NCBI GenBank assembly: GCA_014238945.1
Contig: JABAAB010000047.1
Span: forward strand, 1-64,000
Length of the DNA stretch: 64,000 nucleotides
Source of the DNA: Lysobacterales bacterium
GTDB lineage: Bacteria; Pseudomonadota; Gammaproteobacteria; Xanthomonadales; SZUA-36
Reading direction: 5' to 3'
Position 1 is the first letter of the stretch. Each line of letters begins with the position of its first letter. Both the position numbers and the translations under genes were made by a program. The notes below the pieces were generated by a model. It made no database searches, had not been told where the DNA came from, and saw only the letters and a list, made by a program, of their open reading frames with translations. This document shows, in pieces, positions 57,427 through 64,000 of the stretch.

Positions 57427-57511
57427 CATCCGGAGGCTATCTCCCTCGCCCCGTGTTGTGACCATGTGGCCGGCGTGTTAATTTGCACACTGACAATTCG
57501 CCACCTGAACC

Positions 57512-59197
57512 ATGCTCAACCATCTTCACATCAGTAATTTTGCCATCGTACCAACACTGGACCTTGATTTTCGTCAAGGATTCACCGCCATCACGGGTGA
57601 AACCGGTGCCGGGAAGTCCATCCTGGTAGATGCTCTTGGTCTGTTGCTCGGTAGCCGGTCTGACGCTGAATGGGTACGTCCGGGTGCAGCACGGGCAGAA
57701 TTGACCGCCGAATTTTCATTACAAAATAACAGGCAGGCCAGGAAATGGCTGGAACAAACCGAACTGGCCGACGGTAGCTGTTGCCTGCTGCGTCGAACCA
57801 TCACCGCCGGAGGTCGCTCCCGTGCCTTTATCAATGGCACCCCCGTGACGGTGGGTCAGTTGCAGACCCTGGGACAAATGCTGGTCGAAATTCATGGCCA
57901 GAATGAGTTCCTGCGCCTGACAAAATCCGCCCAACAATTACTCCTGCTGGATGATAGTGGAGATTACCAGGACAAACTGGTAGCAGTCCGTTCAATTTAC
58001 GCACAGTGGAAATCAGTCGGCGAGCAACTTAAAGCACTCGATCGGGAGTTGCCGACATCGTCCAACGACCTTGATTTCCTCAAGTTTCAGCTTACTGAAC
58101 TGGCGCAACATGATGTTTCCAAAAGATCGATCGATAAGCTGCAAAAAGAACATGACCGCCTGGCCGCAGGTGAGGCCTTGCTGATGGCGCTCAATACCGG
58201 TATCGGTCAGCTTGAGCCCGATTCACCCAATGGTGATACAGGAGTGAACTCCCGGCTCAATACCATGCTCACGCAATTACAGTCCTTCACTCACCTCGAT
58301 GACGACATCAGCAACGCCTGCCAGATGTTGACAGAGGCAGCGGTGAATTGCGATGAGGCACTAACCACACTGCGTGCCGCAAGGGAAAGTGCGGATTTGG
58401 ACCCTCTCCGTTTTGAATCCGTGGCCAACCGTCTCAGCCAAATTCACGAACTGGCACGTAAGCACGGCGTTAATATGGATGAACTCGATGGGGTCATTCA
58501 AAATCTGAAACAGCGCATACAACTGGCCAGCAGTACCCGCCAGCGACGCATGCAATTAGAACAGGAATTGACCGCACACCTGGAACAATACCGCGTTGTT
58601 TCAAGCAATTTGGGCCGCCTGCGTATTGCACAGGCGGCCATCCTGTCGACAGGGGTCACCCAATTGATGGCAGAACTCGGTATGAAGGGTGGTGTTTTTG
58701 AATTACTGGTTTCCCCCGATCCGACGCGACCACCTGCGACCAGTGGCGATGACGTCATTCAGATTAACATCAGCGCCACACCCGGTATGCCACCGGGTCC
58801 GCTCAACAAAATTGCATCTGGTGGTGAATTGTCCAGGATCAGCCTCGCTATCAAAGTCGCGTCCAGTGACAGAAACACAGCGGTGACACAAATCTTTGAT
58901 GAAGTGGATGCCGGGATAGGTGGTGACACTGCCAATTCCGTAGGGCGCTTATTGAACCGTTTGTCAGAACACGGCCAGGTATTGTGTGTCACCCACCTGG
59001 CCCAGGTCGCCGTTTGCGCAGACCATCAACTGCAGGTAATTAAAGCCTCAAGCCGGGTGGCGGCAAGGGTCGACACCCGGGTGCTGGACGAGAAAGACCG
59101 GGTGGATGAGATAGCGCGTATGCTCAGTGGACGATTATCTGAACAATCCCGGGCACACGCTCAGGAATTGCTCAGTGCAGCAAACGCGACCGACTGA
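57512..59197 (+). CDS. recN: DNA repair protein RecN
   Basis: RecN is an SMC-like ATPase that acts early in double-strand break repair. The 561-residue protein has the N-terminal Walker A GETGAGKSIL, a coiled-coil middle, and the C-terminal signature ASGGELSRISLAIK with the Walker B IFDEVDAGIGGDTA. I see no LexA box (CTGT-N8-ACAG) in the 168-base upstream region, although recN is often SOS-controlled. It ends 2 bases from the converging fur stop. Confidence 0.96.
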   Translation: MLNHLHISNFAIVPTLDLDFRQGFTAITGETGAGKSILVDALGLLLGSRSDAEWVRPGAARAELTAEFSLQNNRQARKWLEQTELADGSCCLLRRTITAGGRSRAFINGTPVTVGQLQTLGQMLVEIHGQNEFLRLTKSAQQLLLLDDSGDYQDKLVAVRSIYAQWKSVGEQLKALDRELPTSSNDLDFLKFQLTELAQHDVSKRSIDKLQKEHDRLAAGEALLMALNTGIGQLEPDSPNGDTGVNSRLNTMLTQLQSFTHLDDDISNACQMLTEAAVNCDEALTTLRAARESADLDPLRFESVANRLSQIHELARKHGVNMDELDGVIQNLKQRIQLASSTRQRRMQLEQELTAHLEQYRVVSSNLGRLRIAQAAILSTGVTQLMAELGMKGGVFELLVSPDPTRPPATSGDDVIQINISATPGMPPGPLNKIASGGELSRISLAIKVASSDRNTAVTQIFDEVDAGIGGDTANSVGRLLNRLSEHGQVLCVTHLAQVAVCADHQLQVIKASSRVAARVDTRVLDEKDRVDEIARMLSGRLSEQSRAHAQELLSAANATD

Positions 59198-59199
59198 TA

Positions 59200-59607
59200 T
59201 CAATCCTTTTTGAGGGGTCGAACATAGATAACCAGGCTGTGGTCTTCGATTTCATATCCATGTTCGGCCGCGATTTTCGACTGCAAATCTTCAATTTCGC
59301 TATTGACGAATTCGGTTACCTTGCCGGTTTCGACACACACCATGTGGTCGTGGTGGCTACCTGAATCCAGTTCGTAATATGCCTGCCCACCCTCGAAGTT
59401 GTGTTTGACCACCAAACCCGCTGCTTCGAACTGATGCAACACGCGATAGACCGTGGCGAGCCCGATGTCTTCACCTGCCTGCATCAGTACCCGGTAGATG
59501 TCATCTGCCGTGACATGTTCATTGCCGGTCTCATCCAGAAGCTCAAGAATTCGTTTCCTGGGCTGGGTAACTTTCAATCCAGCTTTTCTGAGATTATGCG
59601 TATCCAT
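59200..59607 (-). CDS. fur: Ferric uptake regulator Fur
   Basis: Fur is the Fe2+-dependent repressor of iron acquisition. The 135-residue protein has the winged-helix (ATVYRVLHQFEAAGLV) and the metal-binding GSHHDHMVCVETGKV block with HHDH. The second cysteine of the E. coli CxxC structural site is Thr here, as in Pseudomonas Fur. It is divergent from the bamE-type gene, the usual gammaproteobacterial arrangement. Confidence 0.96.
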   Translation of the reverse strand: MDTHNLRKAGLKVTQPRKRILELLDETGNEHVTADDIYRVLMQAGEDIGLATVYRVLHQFEAAGLVVKHNFEGGQAYYELDSGSHHDHMVCVETGKVTEFVNSEIEDLQSKIAAEHGYEIEDHSLVIYVRPLKKD

Positions 59608-59714
59608 ACCGGTTCCTGTGAAATTTAATTTGCATGCGTGGTTTTTCAGGGATGCGGACTATTGTATCATTCACGCCCTTGATCTTTTGTATCAGCAATC
59701 GCTGAAGGAACCAC

Positions 59715-60386
59715 ATGACCAGGTATTTGTTCATAGCCCTGTTGACCACCCTGACGATAACTTCGGGCTGCCAACTGATATACAAACAGAATGTCCAACA
59801 GGGTAATGCTCATGTACAGGAGGACCTTGACCAGGTGGAACTGGGAATGAGCAAGACACAGGTCGCATTCCTGCTCGGTACCCCTGCCATTCATGACCCA
59901 TTTCACCAGGACCGATGGGATTATATCTCCATGTTCAGTCGTCGTGGCAATGAACAGGCACGACGCCTGGTAACACTGACGTTCAAGGATGATGTACTGG
60001 TCGCCACCGATGGCATTGGTGATTCAGCCGGAGGTGATATCAAGGCCCTCGAGGACACCAAGGCAGCGGTTGCAAACATCGATGACATTGCCACCGCCAG
60101 AGAGACGGTACTGGTAACCGAGGATGGGGTCATACACTGGACCGTGCAACTGGGTGCTTTTTCTACGCATGCCAAGGCTGCGGAATTGGCCTTGGAGGCA
60201 GACAGAAATGGTTATCCCGCGGTAATTGAAGAACGGGTGGTGCCCGGACTGGGTACGCGATTCCAGGTGCGCTCGGGTCAATTTGACACATTCAATGATG
60301 CCCAGGCGGCACTGGGTGGCATGGAAGACGATTTGGATGTGGCAGCTTTTACCGTACCAATCAAGGCACTAAACAACGACGGATAG
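59715..60386 (+). CDS. bamE: BamE-like outer-membrane lipoprotein fused to a SPOR domain
   Basis: BamE is a lipoprotein of the BAM complex that inserts outer-membrane proteins. The signal peptide ends in a lipobox with Cys19 (TSGC). Residues 20-100 match BamE: IYKQNVQQGN, VELGMSKTQVAFLLGTP, DPFHQDRWDY and LTLTFKDD. After an Ala/Asp-rich linker (about 101-138), residues 141-216 form a SPOR domain (HWTVQLGAFSTHAKAAELALE ... FQVRSGQFDTFNDAQ), a fold that binds denuded peptidoglycan at the septum. At 223 residues it is about twice the usual BamE length. The fur neighbour is the standard bamE context. Confidence 0.9.
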   Translation: MTRYLFIALLTTLTITSGCQLIYKQNVQQGNAHVQEDLDQVELGMSKTQVAFLLGTPAIHDPFHQDRWDYISMFSRRGNEQARRLVTLTFKDDVLVATDGIGDSAGGDIKALEDTKAAVANIDDIATARETVLVTEDGVIHWTVQLGAFSTHAKAAELALEADRNGYPAVIEERVVPGLGTRFQVRSGQFDTFNDAQAALGGMEDDLDVAAFTVPIKALNNDG

Positions 60387-60390
60387 TCCT

Positions 60391-60732
60391 TTATACAGAA
60401 CCTGGTCGGGATCTTCCTTTGCCGCTGTTCCCGGCTGCCTGCCTCAGGGCACGTTGCCTGCGGACCTCTTTCGGATCGGCGATCAAGGGCCGGTAAATCT
60501 CAACCCGGTCACCATCGGCAAGAACCTGGTCTATTGCCACCCTTTGTCCAAAGATTCCCACCTGTTTTGGATCTGGCTCAAAACCATCAAAACGATCCAG
60601 AATTCCGGACCGGGTTATCGCATCGGCCAGTGTCGAACCGGCCTCCAGTACCACTGTTACCAGTTCCTGTTGTTCCGGCATTGCCAGCACAACTTCAATG
60701 TTAATATGTTCGTTTCCGGTATTATTGCTCAT
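60391..60732 (-). CDS. RnfH/RatB-family ubiquitin-like protein
   Basis: The 113-residue protein belongs to the RnfH family (beta-grasp fold), which pairs with RatA. It has IEVVLAMPEQQELV, the VGIFGQRV strand and the conserved end DGDRVEIYRPLIADPKEVRRQRA. The function is not firmly known. It abuts ratA with no gap and lies opposite smpB, the conserved order. It converges on the bamE gene with a 4-base gap. Confidence 0.9.
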   Translation of the reverse strand: MSNNTGNEHINIEVVLAMPEQQELVTVVLEAGSTLADAITRSGILDRFDGFEPDPKQVGIFGQRVAIDQVLADGDRVEIYRPLIADPKEVRRQRALRQAAGNSGKGRSRPGSV

Positions 60733-61161
60733 TCAGGTGTAAACCTTATCCGCCTGTTTGCAAAATTCATCAACCAACTGGTCTGCTATGCGACCAAACC
60801 CCTTGCCAAACAACGCAGCCTCCAGACCGCTGCTCAATTCAAATTCCAATTTTAGCTGCACCTTTGAGCCATCTTCACCCAGTTGCTTGAAATACCACTC
60901 TCCCCGGAGTGTATTGAACGGACCGTCCAGCAGTTTCATGATGACGCTACTACCGCGGTCGAGTTCATTTAAGGTGGTAAATTGCTGCTGAATTCCGGCA
61001 ACAGAAATGGCCAGGGATGCTCGTTGGGTATCGCCGTTTTGTTCATGCACCGTGGCCCTGGTACACCAGGATAAAAAGTCCGGGTAAGAAGAAACGTCTT
61101 CGACCAGCCGGTACATGTCCATGGCAGTATGGGCCACCAGTGCTGATCGTTCTATTTTCAT
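60733..61161 (-). CDS. ratA: RatA-type START-fold protein
   Basis: RatA is a START/polyketide-cyclase-fold protein; in E. coli overproduction blocks 70S formation, while relatives act with coenzyme Q (Coq10-like). The 142-residue product has YRLVEDVSSYPDFLSWC, DGPFNTLRGEWYF and LEFELSSGLEAALFGKGF. I use ATG 61161; an ATG 15 bases upstream is equally possible as the ribosome site is weak. Confidence 0.9.
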   Translation of the reverse strand: MKIERSALVAHTAMDMYRLVEDVSSYPDFLSWCTRATVHEQNGDTQRASLAISVAGIQQQFTTLNELDRGSSVIMKLLDGPFNTLRGEWYFKQLGEDGSKVQLKLEFELSSGLEAALFGKGFGRIADQLVDEFCKQADKVYT

Positions 61162-61258
61162 ACCCGTACTGACCATTCGCAGAGCATTCACCAAGTACAA
61201 AATTTTACACGATTAGCCCCGCAGGCAGTAGAATACCCCGCTGGCAGGATGACAGAAT

Positions 61259-61720
61259 ATGAACAACACGGGATCCAAAACAATTGCGCGTAACAAACGC
61301 GCCCGCTTTGAGTACTTTATTGAAGAGCGGATCGAAGCAGGTTTGAGTCTGCAGGGCTGGGAGGTCAAGTCATTGCGCGATGCACGCGTGCAGTTTGCGG
61401 ACAGTTACGTCCTTTTAAAAGACCACGAGGCCTTCCTGTTTGGCTGTCGAATTGACCCCCTGCCAACCGCTTCCACACATTTCACACCCGACCCCGTGCG
61501 CACCCGCAAGTTGTTGCTGCACCGTCGGGAGATCAACCGCCTGGCCAGCCTGGTGGACCGCAAGGGTTATTCTGTCGTGCCAACGGCACTATACTGGTCC
61601 AGGGGCAAGGCCAAGGTAGAGATCGGTCTTGCCCGGGGCAAGAAAATGCACGACAAACGCAAAGTCGAGAAAGACCGCGACTGGAAACGCCAAAAAGCCC
61701 GTATTCTGAAACACGGCTGA
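61259..61720 (+). CDS. smpB: SsrA-binding protein SmpB
   Basis: SmpB carries tmRNA to stalled ribosomes. The 153-residue protein has [34 protein letters not shown], and the basic C-terminal tail [16 protein letters not shown] that reaches the mRNA channel. No tmRNA gene is in the window. It faces ratA-rnfH in the conserved arrangement. Confidence 0.97.
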   Translation: MNNTGSKTIARNKRARFEYFIEERIEAGLSLQGWEVKSLRDARVQFADSYVLLKDHEAFLFGCRIDPLPTASTHFTPDPVRTRKLLLHRREINRLASLVDRKGYSVVPTALYWSRGKAKVEIGLARGKKMHDKRKVEKDRDWKRQKARILKHG

Positions 61721-61740
61721 GTCAACGGAGAATCCTAACA

Positions 61741-63159
61741 ATGACTGCCACAACCTCTGTATTCGGTGTATACCTGTTGATTCTTTTTGGACTTGCGATC
61801 TGGAGTCGCAAGGAAACCACAAGCTTGAGCGGGTACTTCCTGGCCGGCAAGAAACTGCCACCCTGGGTAGTGGCTTTCAGCACCAATGCAACCGGCGAAA
61901 GCGGTTGGTTACTGCTGGGATTGACCGGTATGGGTTACGCCGTTGGCGCCCAGGCATTCTGGGTGGTAGCCGGGGAAATGATCGGTATCAGCTGCGCGTG
62001 GTTATTGATCTCACGCAAACTCAAACGCAAGGCAGACCAGTGTGACGCCATCACGGTTCCTGACGTACTGGCCGACCATTTTAATGATTCACGCCATGTA
62101 CTGCGTGGTATCAGCGTGTTGATAATCGTGATCATGGTCGGTGCCTATGTCGCAGCGCAAATGGTCGCAACCGGCAAGGCGTTCAGCGGCTTCACTGACA
62201 TGACTTACACCACCTCGGTGGTATTCGGTGCCTCAATCATCATTGCCTATACACTGGTTGGTGGTTACAAGGCGGTGGCCTACACTGATCTCTTGCAGGG
62301 TGTCCTGATGTTGCTTGGGTTGATCATCGTACCATTGGTTGCAATCGACGCGGCCGGTGGATGGCAGGCCATGATCGAGATATTACGTCAGGATGACCCG
62401 ACTCTGCTGAGTTTCTGGGGCCCGCCCGGAGAGAGCCTGGAAGGCTGGGTCGTGATTATCAGCTTTCTTGCCATCGGTATCCCTTTCATAGGTGTGCCTC
62501 AGCTATTGGTACGCTTTATGTCCGCGCGCAGTGAACAGAGCCTGGTGCCGGCCGGTATCATCTCCATAGCCGTCATCCTGTGTTTTGATATCGGTGCGGT
62601 AACGGCCGGTATGGCGGGCCGGGCCCTGTTTCCCGGTATTGAGGACCCAGAAGGAATTCTGCCCCTGCTGTCGACCGAGTTGTTTCCACCACTGATTGCC
62701 GGTGTTCTATTGGTGGTGGTCGTTGCCGCCATCATGTCCACCGTGGACAGCTTGTTGCTGCTGGCATCATCGGCGGTGGTGCGTGATTTTCTGCAGAAAA
62801 TCAAGAAAATCAATCGCAGTGATCACACTCTTGCCAACTATGGCAAAGCCATCACCCTGGTTGTGGGCCTGCTGGGGGTGGCTTTCGCCTTGAAACAAAG
62901 CCCGCTGGTATTCTGGTTCGTATTATTTGCCTGGTCCGGGTTGGGGGCTGCCTTTGGTCCGGTTGTCCTGTGCATGCTTTTTTATCCAAAAACGACGTTA
63001 AATGGGGCGATTGCCGGCATGGTCGGTGGATTCCTGACTTCGATTATCTGGATCGTGTTCTTCAAGGAGGGCGCGTATGGGCTGTACGAGATTATCCCGG
63101 GCTTTATCGTTGGTCTGACCTTGATCTTTTCCGTAAGCAAATTCGAATCCAGGGAATGA
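61741..63159 (+). CDS. Sodium:solute symporter (SSS family, PutP-like)
   Basis: The 472-residue protein has about 13 spans and SSS signatures: the SGYFLAGKKLPPWVVAFSTNATGESGW start, VGGYKAVAYTDLLQG, and the late AAIMSTVDSLLLLASSAVVRD block with the sodium-site serines. Proline or another small amino/organic acid is the likely substrate, taken up with sodium. GGAG lies upstream of the ATG, 20 bases after smpB. Confidence 0.88.
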   Translation: MTATTSVFGVYLLILFGLAIWSRKETTSLSGYFLAGKKLPPWVVAFSTNATGESGWLLLGLTGMGYAVGAQAFWVVAGEMIGISCAWLLISRKLKRKADQCDAITVPDVLADHFNDSRHVLRGISVLIIVIMVGAYVAAQMVATGKAFSGFTDMTYTTSVVFGASIIIAYTLVGGYKAVAYTDLLQGVLMLLGLIIVPLVAIDAAGGWQAMIEILRQDDPTLLSFWGPPGESLEGWVVIISFLAIGIPFIGVPQLLVRFMSARSEQSLVPAGIISIAVILCFDIGAVTAGMAGRALFPGIEDPEGILPLLSTELFPPLIAGVLLVVVVAAIMSTVDSLLLLASSAVVRDFLQKIKKINRSDHTLANYGKAITLVVGLLGVAFALKQSPLVFWFVLFAWSGLGAAFGPVVLCMLFYPKTTLNGAIAGMVGGFLTSIIWIVFFKEGAYGLYEIIPGFIVGLTLIFSVSKFESRE

Positions 63160-63191
63160 AGCCGGGTATTTGTATTGACTGGATACCGCTG

Positions 63192-64000
63192 TCATGACAG
63201 GAATCTGGCAATTTCATCCGCAAACCGGCGGGTCATCTGATCTGAAACCAGCGTCTGTGACATATCACCCAGGGCCGGTGTCTTGTTCATGTCAAAAAGA
63301 TGAACCTCCCCATCCACCTGGGTGTAATCAAAGCGGCCGTAGTCAAAGCCCGCGGCGTTTCGCGCTTCCCGCAGTACTTCGGGAACCTGGTCGGACACCC
63401 CTCTGGATGTAGATGTGGACCCTTTGACTACGGGCACCGGCGCAGCAAACCAGGTCAACGATTCCTGTTCGCCAAAGAAAAGGTAACAACGGTGCAGATA
63501 GTCACCATTTTCTGTCCGTTCTGGCAGAAATTTTTCAACAATCAATTTTTTATTCTTCCAAACACCATTAGGAACATATTGTATGCTATTGAATATAGGA
63601 TAGTTATATGAATCCAATGTTTCACGTTTTCGCCAGGGCCGTTCGACATCTCTTGACTCTGAAATCGACTTTCCAGCATATAAACTTATGCCATGCTCGA
63701 TGACTCCTCCGTAATTGGCATCGGTCTTGACTATGACTTTTCCCGCATAGGAATCACCCCTTTTCAACAAATTCTTACTGATTACCGACTTTGAAATGTC
63801 CTTCACACCCCCATTGATCGCTACCGGATAACGTGAAGCCAGGTCCAGGTACTCGGTATCCACCACGGTGGTGTCAACATGGACAAAGGCGATATCAGCC
63901 GGAATGTAATGCGGACCGGCAGTCACCTGCACTTGGATGCCCTGCTGTTGCCATACCTCCATAAGTTTAGCCAGGTAGTAGCGGCTGCCCAGTATCTCAT
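63192..64000 (-). CDS. ATP-grasp-like protein, 5' end beyond the window
   Basis: The visible 268 or so residues resemble ATP-grasp ligases: VIVKTDANYGG (a nucleotide-binding Lys and glycine loop), LIVEKFLPE, and the acidic C-terminal FDMNKTPALGD, where Asp and Asn would bind metal. The frame stays open to the window edge with coding-like sequence (GSRYYLAKLMEVW) upstream of the ATG at 63962, so that ATG is probably internal. Substrate is unknown. The centre of the gene (about 63560-63680) is clearly more AT-rich than its neighbours. It converges on the symporter. Confidence 0.7.
   Translation of the reverse strand, partial: EILGSRYYLAKLMEVWQQQGIQVQVTAGPHYIPADIAFVHVDTTVVDTEYLDLASRYPVAINGGVKDISKSVISKNLLKRGDSYAGKVIVKTDANYGGVIEHGISLYAGKSISESRDVERPWRKRETLDSYNYPIFNSIQYVPNGVWKNKKLIVEKFLPERTENGDYLHRCYLFFGEQESLTWFAAPVPVVKGSTSTSRGVSDQVPEVLREARNAAGFDYGRFDYTQVDGEVHLFDMNKTPALGDMSQTLVSDQMTRRFADEIARFLS

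Noticed and set aside
57344..57511. LexA box for recN
   Set aside because: Searched by eye for CTGT-N8-ACAG between grpE and recN; none found. The region is explained by the sigma-32 promoter of grpE.
59608..59714. Fur box autoregulating fur
   Set aside because: No good match to the 19-bp GATAATGATAATCATTATC consensus is visible in the fur/bamE intergenic region.

Overview
The window is an ordinary, gene-dense chromosomal segment of a gammaproteobacterium. This rests on gene order: grpE-dnaK ... dnaJ-dapB-carA-carB-greA, then recJ-prfB-lysS; recN next to fur and a bamE-type gene; rnfH-ratA opposite smpB; orn opposite rsgA; and ppsR opposite ppsA. By eye GC is a little above 50% (not computed). 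The genus cannot be named. I see no transposase, integrase, CRISPR array or rRNA. Many genes start with TTG or GTG, and several starts below were set by Shine-Dalgarno position.

Layout. 1-2.7 kb: an SRAP peptidase, a one-span membrane protein and a secreted trypsin-like protease. 2.8-8.2 kb: an adenine/adenosine deaminase and a split molybdopterin cluster (moaC-moeB facing a TSUP permease-moaA-moaD-moaE-sufU-like operon). 8.5-10.2 kb: a DUF1249 gene, tRNA-Ala(GGC) and tRNA-Glu(UUC) with promoter and terminator, and a His-rich secreted protein. 10.3-16.9 kb: ppsR, ppsA, orn, rsgA, a small exported protein and a TraB-family protein. 16.9-30.7 kb: a tightly packed run of dusB, a DUF349 protein, nhaC, mfd, an aldehyde dehydrogenase, csiV, a hypothetical gene, then a DUF6394 gene and a two-RCK channel. 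30.7-41.7 kb: purine/ureide catabolism. 41.7-57.4 kb: lysS, prfB, recJ, greA, carB, carA, dapB, dnaJ, metB, dnaK and grpE, all on the minus strand. 57.5-64 kb: recN, fur, a BamE-SPOR fusion, rnfH, ratA, smpB, a sodium/solute symporter and an ATP-grasp gene cut by the window end.

How the genes work together. The purine cluster encodes every step from xanthine to glyoxylate plus two urea: XdhAB, PuuD, UraH, UraD, PuuE, allantoicase and ureidoglycolate lyase. XdhAB needs molybdopterin, whose synthesis genes lie about 30 kb upstream beside the adenine/adenosine deaminase. The two arms of the purine cluster diverge from a 163-base region with an extended -10 box and a 20-bp operator-like inverted repeat.

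The heat-shock locus carries two good sigma-32 promoters, before grpE and before dnaK. It is interrupted by metB, which has its own sigma-70 promoter and a SAM-I (S-box) riboswitch inserted between dnaK and dnaJ. Other unusual points are a BamE-SPOR lipoprotein fusion, a small secreted gene whose signal peptide is out of frame by one base, a channel with a TIGLGE filter, and a glycosyltransferase inside the ureide operon. I did not find a clear wholly new multi-gene system; the best leads are these fusions and insertions.
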